Assembly: GCA_023408315.1 (NCBI GenBank)
Contig: JAEYKI010000001.1
Coordinates: forward strand, 186,001-250,000
Direction of reading: 5' to 3'
Source of the DNA: Bacillota bacterium
GTDB taxonomy: Bacteria; Bacillota; Clostridia; Christensenellales; Christensenellaceae
Length of the DNA: 64,000 bases
The translations under genes and the position numbers were made by a program. Below the pieces are notes generated by a model. The model was given only the letters and a program-made list of their open reading frames with translations. It ran no database searches and was not told where the DNA came from. Below are positions 53,521 through 62,553 of the stretch, in pieces. Numbering within the stretch: position 1 is the stretch's first letter; each line of letters opens with the position of its first letter.

Positions 53521-54525
53521 TCATCTTCCAAATTGTTTTATCCCCATGGTATCTATCTCCATATCTATCAGTTCCTTTAATTCTTCATCCAGTTTCATTA
53601 CACAAAGCTGAATGCCCATCATATCAAGCGAGGAGAAGTATGTGCCCACGTAAGAGCGGTAAATTTGAATGCCTTTCTGGGAAAGAACTTCTTCAACCCG
53701 GTTAAAAAATATATACTGCTCCATCACAGGCGTGGCGCCTAAACCGGAGACCATCACCGCTATTTCATCTCCTCTCTCAAAAGGATAATCTGGCAGAATA
53801 ATATCCAAGAGCATATCAGCCATTTCATTGGCGGTTTTAAGCTTACAAACCTTTATTCCCGGCTCTCCATGAAGTCCTATCCCAACTTCCATGGTTCCTT
53901 CCTTAACTTCAAAATTCGGATGACCCACTGCAGGTATTGTGCATGCAGTTATTCCAATTCCTGCCGTACAAGTATTGTCCACTGCTTTTTGAGCTGCTTT
54001 TATAACTGCGTCTAAATCGGCACCCTGCGCAGCTTTTGCTGCTCCCACTTTCCACATGAATATCTCGCCAATAACACCCCGGCGTTTCTCTTTTTCGGCT
54101 TTGGGCGCGGACGCAACATCATCATTAGCGGTTACTGTTTTTACTGCGATGCCTTCTTTTTGGGCTATTTTAATTGCCATGCGAACGTTCATATTGTCTC
54201 CGGCATAATTTCCATACAGACATGCAACGCCGTGTCCGGAATCCGCAGCTTTAAACGCGTCGCAAAAATCTTTTAACGTGGGAGATGAAAACACTTCTCC
54301 AACGGCCACAGCGTCTATCATGTTGCGCCCGATATATCCAATAAATGCCGGTTTATGTCCAGAACCGCCGCCGGTTACAATGCCTACTTTCCCTTTTACA
54401 GGCGCGTTTTTGTATTTAATTACTCTTGGATTTGCCGTTGGAGCAACGATGTCCTTATGATTTTTTAAAAAGCCTTTCAGCATATCGTCTACTACCTGAT
54501 CCGGATCATTGATGATTCTTTGCAT
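53521..54525 (-). CDS. DhaK-like ketose kinase subunit
   Basis: This is a 334-residue substrate-binding subunit of the dihydroxyacetone kinase family. It has GIVTGGGSGHKPAFIGY near the N-terminus and the His that forms the hemiaminal with the ketose in VGIGLHGEPGI. It pairs with the DhaL-like subunit encoded 4.7 kb downstream. Relatives phosphorylate dihydroxyacetone, erythrulose or other short ketoses. Confidence 0.93.
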   Translation of the reverse strand: MQRIINDPDQVVDDMLKGFLKNHKDIVAPTANPRVIKYKNAPVKGKVGIVTGGGSGHKPAFIGYIGRNMIDAVAVGEVFSSPTLKDFCDAFKAADSGHGVACLYGNYAGDNMNVRMAIKIAQKEGIAVKTVTANDDVASAPKAEKEKRRGVIGEIFMWKVGAAKAAQGADLDAVIKAAQKAVDNTCTAGIGITACTIPAVGHPNFEVKEGTMEVGIGLHGEPGIKVCKLKTANEMADMLLDIILPDYPFERGDEIAVMVSGLGATPVMEQYIFFNRVEEVLSQKGIQIYRSYVGTYFSSLDMMGIQLCVMKLDEELKELIDMEIDTMGIKQFGR

Positions 54526-54583
54526 AATTTTTCCCCCCTAAAGATAGATATAAATGTTTGGATTTGAATAAAAACACCTAAAA

Positions 54584-55813
54584 TTAATTATAATTTCTGT
54601 TTTCCAAAAACGCATCCATCATGCTTTTAAGATTCTGCATAGGAACACCGTGTTGGATATTATGTATTACTGCAAACACAAAGCCTCCACCCGGAGCTAA
54701 TATTTTAATACGTTCAATCACCTGTTCTTTCACTTCTTCCGGCGTTCCATAAGGTAAAATGGTCTGACTTTCCACACCCCCGCCCCAAAAAACAATTTGG
54801 CTTCCGTATTCTTTCTTTAATTCCACAGGATTCATATTGCCGGCATTGGTTTGCACAGGATTTAAAATATCTATCCCAGAATCAATAAATAGAGGAATAA
54901 AATTTCTAACAGACCCGCAAGAATGAAGCATTGTTTTGGCTTGGCAATATTTGTGTATATAGTCTGTAATTAATTTATAATGCGGTACATACAATTCTTC
55001 AAAAACAGCCGGACTGAAAATCTCGTTTTTTTGAGAACCATAATCTGTAGAAGCAACAAGAATTGTATCTACATATTTGCCAACCGATTGTATATACATT
55101 TTTAGGTTTTCTATAACCCGTTCTGTAGTTGCATCTAAAATTGAATTTATATATTCGGGTTCCATCATCAATAAACACAACCAGTCTGTCATTGTATGGC
55201 CTGCCATTAACCCTGTTGTGTACAATTTGCCTTTGCCAAATCCTCCGTGAATTGAATATGTTGTGTTTTCATACAAAAATTTTGCATTTTCTTCCATATC
55301 GCGCAATTCTTCATCCGTATATAAAGGTATAGATTTTTTCCAAACCTGCTGATCCATAAAAACTATCTCATCGGACATTTGTGTTGAACACGCCCGGTCA
55401 AAATATTTCCCTCCCTTAGGCATGGAAGCCTGCGTTTCTCCATTTTGCCCTAAAATATAAATATTACCTTCGTCATCTTCTACCGGTTGAAAATCCTTTG
55501 GCATTAATACGGTGTTCCCCGCGAATGTTGTCCAAGGCTTCCATTCTCTGTTATAAAGTCCCCAACGAAATATTGGATTTTCGACCAGCACAACGTCAGT
55601 ATTCACGTATTCACGCATTGCTCCTTCTACTCTTGCCAACATTTGAAACTGATCGTAAACCTTGGGATATTCCATATTCAGACCAGCATATTTAATCCAA
55701 TCACAATATTCATCAATGTGTACACCCGTATTCTCTGTGCCACCAATATCAATTGGTACTTTATCTGCCTCCAGAAAATTAATGGTTCTCCAAACTCGTT
55801 CTCTTGATGTCAT
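54584..55813 (-). CDS. UroD/MtaA-family protein at the head of the ketose operon
   Basis: This is a 409-residue barrel of the uroporphyrinogen decarboxylase/cobamide methyltransferase superfamily (VPIDIGGTENTGVHIDEY, AKTMLHSCGSVRNFIPLFID, GSQIVFWGGGVESQTILPYG). The His-x-Cys zinc pair (HSCG) is present, but the C-terminal zinc Cys seen in MtaA is missing (FVFAVIHNIQHGVP instead). It lies 59 bases before dhaK, in the same direction. Its role in sugar use is unclear; demethylation of an O-methyl sugar is one possibility, without further evidence. Confidence 0.8.
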   Translation of the reverse strand: MTSRERVWRTINFLEADKVPIDIGGTENTGVHIDEYCDWIKYAGLNMEYPKVYDQFQMLARVEGAMREYVNTDVVLVENPIFRWGLYNREWKPWTTFAGNTVLMPKDFQPVEDDEGNIYILGQNGETQASMPKGGKYFDRACSTQMSDEIVFMDQQVWKKSIPLYTDEELRDMEENAKFLYENTTYSIHGGFGKGKLYTTGLMAGHTMTDWLCLLMMEPEYINSILDATTERVIENLKMYIQSVGKYVDTILVASTDYGSQKNEIFSPAVFEELYVPHYKLITDYIHKYCQAKTMLHSCGSVRNFIPLFIDSGIDILNPVQTNAGNMNPVELKKEYGSQIVFWGGGVESQTILPYGTPEEVKEQVIERIKILAPGGGFVFAVIHNIQHGVPMQNLKSMMDAFLENRNYN

Positions 55814-55867
55814 CTTTACCTTCCTTTGGAAATTATTTTTTATTTAATTATTATGAGATTTATTATT

Positions 55868-55882
55868 TATAGATTTTCTATA
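55868..55882. promoter_or_regulatory. Palindrome TATAGA-TTT-TCTATA upstream of UroD-family gene
   Basis: This perfect 15-base palindrome lies 55 bases before the start at 55813. The same half-site occurs in the palindromes at 59305-59318 and 59414-59438 near metQ and the other UroD-family gene. It may be a shared operator, though AT-rich DNA produces such repeats by chance. Confidence 0.4.
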
Positions 55883-56316
55883 GTTTTATTATAATTTATT
55901 TATATATTTTTGCAATATTTTTTTTAATTTTTTTATTGTTTTTTGTATATTTATTGTAATTTTTTATATATTGTTGATTGATTTATGCAAAACCAGCTAG
56001 CTGAAATGGTATGTATCAAGAAATATTATCAGTTCTGTATAAAAAAAGCATTGCATCAAATAAAAAATTTAAAAAGTTATTTTGCTTTGATGATAAACTC
56101 CAATTTATCAATAGTTGAAAACCACTCGCGAGGATTATTTTGTCCACGAAAACATGAATTTGAATAAAATCGGCTGGCGGTGTATAATTAAAATTTTTTT
56201 TACGACAATTTCTATTTTAATTTATTCTTCTGGATACAATTGATAAATGTCAATGTGTCTACAAATTAGTTACGACTGAGTTTTACTAAATTATTACCGG
56301 TCATGCCGGACATAAT

Positions 56317-56346
56317 AAAAAAAATCACACTGTAATGCGATTTTTT
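56317..56346 (-). terminator. Terminator-like hairpin downstream of metI
   Basis: AAAAAATC and GATTTTTT form an 8-bp stem around 12 bases, with a T-run on the exit side of the minus strand, 142 bases after the metI stop. Confidence 0.55.
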
Positions 56347-56487
56347 GGTGAAACACGACGTTTTCACAGCCTGGACTACTTTTGGGGGACACCTCACAGT
56401 TTCTTTGAAAGGAATGTCCTCTTAAAAAGCTAAGCGAGTTCATTCTTTAATTTTAAATAGTTTATTTATAAGCCTGTTTTGCAGCTT

Positions 56488-57165
56488 TCAAGATTTGATC
56501 TTTCGGTAAATTAAATTACCAACCACCTGAATAATTTGCACCAGAACAATGAGAGTCAAAACAGTTACAATCATAACACCCTGATCAAACCGCTGATAGC
56601 CATAAGTCAGCGCTACCGAGCCGATGCCGCCCGCCCCCACGGCGCCCGCCACCGCTGTGCTCCCCAATATTGCAATCATCGCCAAAACAGTGCTGGAAAC
56701 AATGGAAGGAAGAGCTTCCGGCAACATAACTTTAAAAATGACCTGCGCGTCCGTAAGCCCAAATGATCTCATCGCTTCAATCAGTTCCCTGTCAACTTCC
56801 ATAAGAGAATTTTCTATCAGGCGGGCTGTAAACGCCGAAGCGGCGATTGTTAAGGGTACAATAGCTGCCGAAACGCCAATGGAGGTATTTACCAGCATCT
56901 TAGTAAATGGCAGAATAAGAATCATCAAAATGATAAACGGAAAAGAACGAATTACATTGATCATAAAACTTAAAACATTATAAACGGCTTTGTTCTCCAT
57001 CATGCCGCCTTTGTTGGTAATGACAAGAACAACTGCCAGAAGAAAACCCAGAATACTGCTGAGAATGGTTGAAACAATCAGCATTTGCATGGTAGCTGCA
57101 AACGCCGGAACAAGTACTTCGTTTACAAAACGCATTCCATACGTCGCTATTAATCCATCGAACAT
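56488..57165 (-). CDS. metI: Methionine ABC importer permease MetI
   Basis: This is a 225-residue permease with five to six membrane segments. It shows the MetI stretches TMQMLIVSTILSSILGFLLA, VNVIRSFPFIILMILILPF (as NVIRSFPFIILM) and the docking loop DRELIEAMRSFGLTDAQVIF. It forms the channel for MetN and MetQ. The start lies three bases after the metN stop. Confidence 0.93.
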   Translation of the reverse strand: MFDGLIATYGMRFVNEVLVPAFAATMQMLIVSTILSSILGFLLAVVLVITNKGGMMENKAVYNVLSFMINVIRSFPFIILMILILPFTKMLVNTSIGVSAAIVPLTIAASAFTARLIENSLMEVDRELIEAMRSFGLTDAQVIFKVMLPEALPSIVSSTVLAMIAILGSTAVAGAVGAGGIGSVALTYGYQRFDQGVMIVTVLTLIVLVQIIQVVGNLIYRKIKS

Positions 57166-57168
57166 TTT

Positions 57169-58167
57169 TTATTCCTCCCGGCCCAGCAATTCATCCCCGG
57201 CCGCTTCTGCATAGGGGTGCCATATTATTTTATTTTTATCCAAATATGCCTGAGCACCCGCAACATCATTCTCATTAAAATTAAGAATCAACGTACCCAA
57301 ATGGTTGCTCTGATAACGCTCCATTTTGCCGCCCAGTACAGAAAACTCAATTTGCAGTTCCCGCGCAAGCCGGCTTATAATAGATGTTGAATTGTCTTGG
57401 TCAGACAACATGATCTGGAGATTTACGCCGTCCTTTGCGGGAATGGAATCGTCCTGGCCCATAAACCGGCGCAGTTCAACCGGCTGATTGCGGAAAAGTT
57501 CGACTACCAGCCCTGACACGCTTACACGGCCATTTCGTAAAAGCGATACATTCCGGCACACCTCACGGACAACGGCCATCTGATGTGTAACAACAATAAT
57601 GGTTATCCCAAAATTCTCATTGATCTTCCGCAAAAGCTGCAAGATGGACTGCGTCGTTACAGGATCAAGCGCAGAGGTGGCTTCATCGCACAATAATAGT
57701 TTGGGCCCCATAACAAGGGCTCTTGCAATAGCGACACGCTGTTTCTGGCCGCCCGACAAGGTACTGGCTTTTTGGTCCAGCTTGTCAGAAATGCCAACGA
57801 CCTCGGCCAACTCGTTTACTCTTGTTTCAATATACTTCTTATCGTATTTCCAACAGCGCATTGGAAAGGCGATATTCTCATAAACTGTCTTTCTGGCCAT
57901 TAAAGCAAAATTTTGAAAAATCATCGCGACATTTTTCCGGTATTGGCGCAGTTCGCTTTTGCTCAGCGTGTTTATTTCCACGCCGTCAACTTTCAGGCTA
58001 CCTGCGTTATATGTCTCCAGCCCGTTGATGCAGCGCAAGAGCGTGGATTTTCCCACTCCGCTTTTGCCGACGAGGCCATAAATATCGCCGTCTTCAATTG
58101 TTAGATTGATATCTTTAAGTACGTTTAATTCACCAAAATTTTTTTGCAGCCCGCTGATCTCTATCAT
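57169..58167 (-). CDS. metN: Methionine ABC importer ATPase MetN
   Basis: This is a 332-residue ATPase with Walker A GKSGVGKST, signature LSGGQKQRVAIARAL, Walker B LLLCDEATSALDPVT and the C-terminal NIL domain (about residues 255-332) that senses methionine and inhibits transport. ATG 58167 was chosen; the longer frame runs through the upstream stem-loop. Confidence 0.94.
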   Translation of the reverse strand: MIEISGLQKNFGELNVLKDINLTIEDGDIYGLVGKSGVGKSTLLRCINGLETYNAGSLKVDGVEINTLSKSELRQYRKNVAMIFQNFALMARKTVYENIAFPMRCWKYDKKYIETRVNELAEVVGISDKLDQKASTLSGGQKQRVAIARALVMGPKLLLCDEATSALDPVTTQSILQLLRKINENFGITIIVVTHQMAVVREVCRNVSLLRNGRVSVSGLVVELFRNQPVELRRFMGQDDSIPAKDGVNLQIMLSDQDNSTSIISRLARELQIEFSVLGGKMERYQSNHLGTLILNFNENDVAGAQAYLDKNKIIWHPYAEAAGDELLGREE

Positions 58168-58199
58168 ATTTATATCTTCCTGGCTATTTTTAAAATAAC

Positions 58200-58233
58200 G
58201 GCATGCCGTTTCATTCCCCCGAAACGGCATGCC
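58200..58233 (-). terminator. Stem-loop between metQ and metN
   Basis: A perfect 13-bp stem (GGCATGCCGTTTC with GAAACGGCATGCC) with an 8-base loop, followed on the minus strand by GTTATTTT. It is a partial terminator or stabiliser that would keep metQ mRNA in excess over metN-metI. Confidence 0.75.
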
Positions 58234-58252
58234 CGCTTTTTGATCTTTATTT

Positions 58253-59137
58253 CTATTGTTTATGAAACACAAAACCGCTGGAAGGATCAACATAGTTCTG
58301 CGCGTCTTCAGATGTATATGCTGTTATCAAGTCCTGTACCCATTGCTTATCCTTATTTTCCGGAAGAATGCACAGCCCAAGCGCTTCATCAGTCATCTGG
58401 TAAGTTGCGATCTTATTTTTCGTAGGATCCACACCGTTGGTTGCCATAGAGTTTGAAGTGCCGGTAAGAAAAGTGTACTCGTTCATATTTTTCCATCTGG
58501 TGCTGTCGGTTTGTACAAACTCATAATTGTGCGGATTTTTGACAATATCAAGAGTAGTGTAAAGATTGTTTTTTGGCGCTTGATCTGTCAATGTAATCAG
58601 GCCCGATGAAGCAATGTTCTGAAGATCAAGACTGATATTCGACGCATCATTTGCAATGCCTACCTTGCCGCCTTCCGGCAGCTTCTCAATCGAGTCGGCT
58701 TTCACCGAATACAGGCCTGCATAATATTCCCAAAGCTTTGAAACCATAGTAATATTTGTGTTGTTGCTTGTGTTGTAAGCATCCAAATAAGGTTGATGCT
58801 GAAACAGGTTAACGTCAATGGAACCTTCCGTCAACGCGACGTTTGGAGTCACATAATCGTCAAACATAACAATGTTGACCGTATAGCCCAATTTTTCCAA
58901 AGACGCCTTACCGGAATTTACGCAATCCAAGGCATTCGCGGTAGTCCCTATGTTTATAGTAGTTTTGGCATCCTCTGCTTTATCCCCACTTGCAGCGCCG
59001 GAATCAGTGCTGGTAGCTGCACTGGGTGTTGCGCTTTCGGAAGAAGCAGATGCGTCTGAAGCAGCCTGGCTGCAGCCTGTCATCAGGCTGGCGACCATCG
59101 CTACAATCAAAGCAATCAGTAATAATTTGTTCTTCAT
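58253..59137 (-). CDS. metQ: Methionine-binding lipoprotein MetQ
   Basis: This is a 294-residue NlpA-family lipoprotein. It has a signal peptide with lipobox LMTGC at about residue 22, a Ser/Ala-rich linker, then VNIVMFDDYVTPNVALTEG, the family hallmark NLFQHQPYLDAYN and VGIANDASNISL. ATG 59137 has AGGAGG upstream. No S-box, T-box or other known methionine riboswitch was seen before it. It ends at TAG. Confidence 0.94.
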   Translation of the reverse strand: MKNKLLLIALIVAMVASLMTGCSQAASDASASSESATPSAATSTDSGAASGDKAEDAKTTINIGTTANALDCVNSGKASLEKLGYTVNIVMFDDYVTPNVALTEGSIDVNLFQHQPYLDAYNTSNNTNITMVSKLWEYYAGLYSVKADSIEKLPEGGKVGIANDASNISLDLQNIASSGLITLTDQAPKNNLYTTLDIVKNPHNYEFVQTDSTRWKNMNEYTFLTGTSNSMATNGVDPTKNKIATYQMTDEALGLCILPENKDKQWVQDLITAYTSEDAQNYVDPSSGFVFHKQ

Positions 59138-59304
59138 TTTTGTCCTCCTGGTAAAATTTATTTTTGATTTATATAACAAATTTCTTACAGCAGACCAAAT
59201 ATCAAAATCTTCTCCGGCCTGCTCAGTTAGGTTAAGCCACAAAAAATCTCCTTCTTTTATATGTTCATACCAGATTCGTACATATTCAAAGGAGAACACT
59301 ATTG

Positions 59305-59318
59305 TTCTATAAATAGAA
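59305..59318. promoter_or_regulatory. Palindrome TTCTAT-AA-ATAGAA upstream of metQ
   Basis: This perfect 14-base palindrome lies 168 bases before metQ in the divergent region. Its half-site TTCTAT matches the palindrome over the facing promoter at 59414-59438. Confidence 0.4.
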
Positions 59319-59384
59319 TTATTTTATTATTTCAATATTCTATCACAGACAAAAAAATATAATCAACATATTTTTAATAATATA

Positions 59385-59438
59385 TTGATTGTTTTTTACA
59401 GGCTTTGATATAATATATATAGAATTTTTCTATATATA
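59385..59438 (+). promoter_or_regulatory. Promoter with overlapping palindrome for UroD-family gene
   Basis: TTGATT (59385-59390) and TATAAT (59409-59414) stand 18 bases apart, a good sigma-A promoter pointing to the gene at 59481. A perfect 25-base palindrome (TATATATAGAA-TTT-TTCTATATATA, 59414-59438) covers the expected start site, as an operator would. Confidence 0.6.
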
Positions 59439-59480
59439 AAATTTCGGGCAAATTCGACAAGCTGGAAGGAAGCAAATAAA

Positions 59481-60536
59481 ATGGAGAAGGCTATTGAACA
59501 TTTATACAAGCATAATCGTCTTCTGATCAGCCCCATTGGCGGAGCAAGACAAGATGTAAAATTTCGCTGTCTTGGAAGAATTGATTTCGCAGTCGCTCTC
59601 GGCTTTGAATCTTACCACGCAACGCCGCTGCTCACCGCCATAAGACCCATCAATATTAATAATAATAATGATCTGACCCTCATCTTGAAGGAATGCAAAT
59701 ATAACAATGCGGTTTTTGAAAGCGAAATTGCCGGCCTGCGCGAGTCTCTGCAAAATGATCCGGAAGTATATCTGGGAGGCGGATGTTTTGGGCCCTTAAC
59801 AATGGCTTCCGATATTCTTGGAATTGGTAACCTTTTGCGGTATAGCGTAAAGCAGCCGGACTTGGTAAAAAAGCTGATAGCCTATATTGAATCATTTATT
59901 TCTGATCTGGCAAAACGCGAAGCAAAAGCTGGCGCAAAATTTTTTTGGATTGCGGAGCCTGTAGCATCTTTAATTTCACCTAATAATTTTAATGAATTCT
60001 GCGGCCAATATTTAAAAAAAATCTATACTGCGGCCGGAATTCCAGGGTATCTTCATGTATGCGGAAAAACGTTGAAGCACATGCCTTACCTTGTGGAGAC
60101 CGGGGCTCAGGTTTTAAGTATAGATTCCGTGACCGATTTAGGCGCATCCATCCGAATGGTGGATGAAGAAGTAATAATTATGGGAAATATAGACGTATCC
60201 TTTTTGCAGTTGGCAACGCCTCAACAAGTTCGTGAAGAAACGGAAAGAATTTGCGGCGAATGCAAAAATTTAAAAAATTTCATACTCAGTACCGGTTGCA
60301 GCATCATGGAAAATACGCCTCAAGAGAATTTAGATACGTTTATTGAAGCAGGTCAAGCCTATCCATACCGCAGTAATGACGAATTTCACCAGATTAGGCA
60401 TATGCTTGGGCTCCTCTTAAATGACAGAAAAGATGAATTTGAATTATATATAAAAGCAACTAGTATTTCCGATGAATTGGTACAAAGTGCATTAGAAGAA
60501 AGCAAACAGAATTGGGCCAACCGTTTAGCGAAATAG
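59481..60536 (+). CDS. UroD/MtaA-family methyltransferase divergent from metQ
   Basis: This is a 351-residue barrel of the cobamide methyltransferase superfamily. It keeps all likely zinc ligands: His and Cys in YLHVCGKTLKHMPYLV and Cys in ILSTGCSIMENTP. Other family pieces are GGCFGPLTMASDILG and VLSIDSVTDLGASI. AAGGAAG precedes the ATG. Its place facing the methionine importer suggests methyl transfer involving homocysteine or methionine, but no corrinoid protein gene is next to it. It ends at TAG. Confidence 0.85.
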   Translation: MEKAIEHLYKHNRLLISPIGGARQDVKFRCLGRIDFAVALGFESYHATPLLTAIRPININNNNDLTLILKECKYNNAVFESEIAGLRESLQNDPEVYLGGGCFGPLTMASDILGIGNLLRYSVKQPDLVKKLIAYIESFISDLAKREAKAGAKFFWIAEPVASLISPNNFNEFCGQYLKKIYTAAGIPGYLHVCGKTLKHMPYLVETGAQVLSIDSVTDLGASIRMVDEEVIIMGNIDVSFLQLATPQQVREETERICGECKNLKNFILSTGCSIMENTPQENLDTFIEAGQAYPYRSNDEFHQIRHMLGLLLNDRKDEFELYIKATSISDELVQSALEESKQNWANRLAK

Positions 60537-60555
60537 CCGTCGGGCCCAAAGGTTC

Positions 60556-61541
60556 TCAATCTCTGCGGAGCACCAGCAGGCAGCAGTGTCCGCCGTCCCA
60601 GGCGTACCCGCTGCCGCGGTATTCCAATACGGCAAAGTAACCGTACCGTCCTGGCCCTGTGTAAACACAAAAAGCCTGGGCGCGTGAAAGGTGTTTTTTG
60701 CGCTGGATTTGAACCTGCTCCCGCTGCAGTGATCTGCCCGCGGCTATTGCGCCCAACGCTTTAAATACCGGAAGAAGGTCCGTTTTACCAACGTTGGCCG
60801 TCTGAAACAGGCCGTTTTCACCGCCAAGGGAATAATCGGTCGGGCTGCCGCCGGCAGCCGGGCATACGGAGCCCGACAGGTAAAAAGACGGTTCCTGGGT
60901 CATCCGTTCCTTTGTGGCCCGCCACCGCGTGCTTGCTTCCCACGCACAGCAGGTATTGCCCCTGCCAATGGTCAACCGTTATACCGTCCGCGGCGGCCAG
61001 GATCTCCGGGCTGAGCGGCTGATATTTCCCCGCCTCTATGCCCTGGACATAATGGTATATGGGAACCAGCATTTCCGTTTGCTGAAAGCGCTGTACAACA
61101 CAGTATATCCGCCGGACGCGGCCTCTTCATCCATGCCGCCAACCAAGCTGATTCTGCCGCGCTTACAGCCATCCCCATATCCGTGAGCATGGCGGAACAG
61201 TCCATACGCCTGGATTTTTTCGTCCTCACTGCCAGCAAGCCATTGTTCGTTGGTGAGGGCGTTGTATTTTTTAAAAGAGTGCGTTTGCAGGGCGGAATAA
61301 ATCTCCCGGGCATACGCGTCTGTCATGGTTGTTTCCGCAAGCGAAATTGCGCACGCGGCATCCTATCCTATGCCTCCTCAGGATCGTCGGCAGATGCGTC
61401 CGCATCTGTTTCCGGCGTCTGCTCTTGCGCATAGGCCGTTTCGTTTTCAGCGGTTTGGGGAATTTTGGCGCTGCACGCCCCCAATACTGAAACCAGCAGG
61501 CACAGCGCTAAAACCAATGGCATTCATTTGATTGTTCTCAT
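60556..61541 (-). pseudogene. Broken lipoprotein gene
   Basis: A GGAGGT box and ATG (61541) open a frame that meets TGA after five codons. Lipoprotein-like sequence continues at once (MPLVLALCLLVSVLGACSA) with an acidic linker (ETAYAQEQTPETDADASAD), then stops at TAG. Further pieces follow in other frames: TMTDAYAREIYSALQTHSF, QWLAGSEDEKIQAYGLF, YVQGIEAGKYQPLSPEILAA and TANVGKTDLLPVFKALGAI. Several frameshifts and stops are needed to join them, so the gene is dead or this stretch is poorly sequenced. The family is not recognised. An intact lipoprotein gene lies 28 bases upstream. Confidence 0.6.
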
Positions 61542-61568
61542 TAACATACCTCCAAAACAATAAGAGGC

Positions 61569-62522
61569 TCACTCATTGCCTGCAATTTTAATTGGCAACC
61601 CGTATATGGAACCGCCGGCGCCGTCCCAGGAGATCGCGTAGGCGTACTGGGCTTTCATATTCTTGCTCCAGCAAACAACGGCGGCGCGGGGATAATCCGC
61701 CTCCGGCACCTGCGTAACGTATTCAAAAATTCCGTCTTCCTTCAGCGATGCGGAAGCAAGCTGCCCGTTTGACTTCCACGAATCGTCGCTTGCCATATGC
61801 GATATGGCGACAATGTCCACCCGCTGGATGCCGCCCGGCGCATAAATCCAAACCGTATCGCCGCCATTTCCGTCTGAATCGCTCTTTATCACGCTTGCGA
61901 CGCCGTCCAGCGTATTGCCGAATCCGGACGCGGCACATATATATACCGGATTCTCCCCTATCATTCCGGACGCGCGCACCGAACCGATGTCCTCAGCCGG
62001 AGTATACCGGGCAATGGTCAGATTGCCCACCGACTCCGACAGTATACGCGTATCCGGGTCAAACTCAAAATAATGGTTGTTCAGAAAAGCGCCGCCCTGG
62101 AACATGCCAATCACATTCGTCGGCGCGCCAGTTTCGTCTGTTTCCCGGAACGTATACATTATTTGCCACTCCGGAGCCTTCTCAGCCGACCAATCCGGGT
62201 CATTTTCCACGAAATCTTCAGGCATAAAGTCCTTATATTCACCGGTTTCCGTGTCAAACCAGCGGGATCCAATCAGCAACTGATAGCTGAGGTTGTCGCC
62301 GATGTCGCCCCTTGTGGCGACGTCATCTGGAACAGAACTGTCTGCCGAGGGCATTGCGGCGCTTTCCGATGCAGGAGCCGCAGACGTTGTTAAGGCAGTT
62401 TCCTTCGCCGATACCGCGGCGGGCGATGCCGTAATGTTCGCCGCAGGCAGCGCCTCACAAGCCCCCAGAGCGCACACTATGGTAACCATGACAAGCGCGT
62501 AGCCAAGTATTTGTTTAACCAT
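61569..62522 (-). CDS. Lipoprotein of unknown function
   Basis: This is a 317-residue predicted lipoprotein with a signal peptide, lipobox ALGAC at about residue 21, and a Thr/Ser/Ala-rich linker to about residue 70. A globular part without a family I know follows (NLSYQLLIGSRWFDTETGEY, VYICAASGFGNTLDGVAS, YAYAISWDGAGGSIYGLPI). It is likely exported and anchored outside. It lies between the broken lipoprotein gene and the repeat-tailed lipoprotein, so the three may form one locus. Confidence 0.75.
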   Translation of the reverse strand: MVKQILGYALVMVTIVCALGACEALPAANITASPAAVSAKETALTTSAAPASESAAMPSADSSVPDDVATRGDIGDNLSYQLLIGSRWFDTETGEYKDFMPEDFVENDPDWSAEKAPEWQIMYTFRETDETGAPTNVIGMFQGGAFLNNHYFEFDPDTRILSESVGNLTIARYTPAEDIGSVRASGMIGENPVYICAASGFGNTLDGVASVIKSDSDGNGGDTVWIYAPGGIQRVDIVAISHMASDDSWKSNGQLASASLKEDGIFEYVTQVPEADYPRAAVVCWSKNMKAQYAYAISWDGAGGSIYGLPIKIAGNE

Positions 62523-62553
62523 TTAAAGCCTCCTTAAAATTTTTACAAATACC

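Larger units (their letters stand above)
55814..56487. other. Long AT-rich intergenic region
   Basis: About 670 bases separate the UroD-family gene from metI. The part next to 55813 holds a palindrome (55868-55882) and very AT-rich promoter-like DNA. A terminator-like hairpin for the met genes lies at 56317-56346. The small open frame at 55985-56167 (60 residues) resembles no family I know, and I do not call it a gene. Confidence 0.6.

Noticed and set aside
55985..56167. 60-residue plus-strand open frame
   Set aside because: It lies in low-complexity AT-rich DNA without ribosome site or known similarity.
59138..59480. S-box or other methionine riboswitch before metQ
   Set aside because: None of the conserved S-box pieces is present on the metQ strand; only promoter-like and palindromic DNA is seen.
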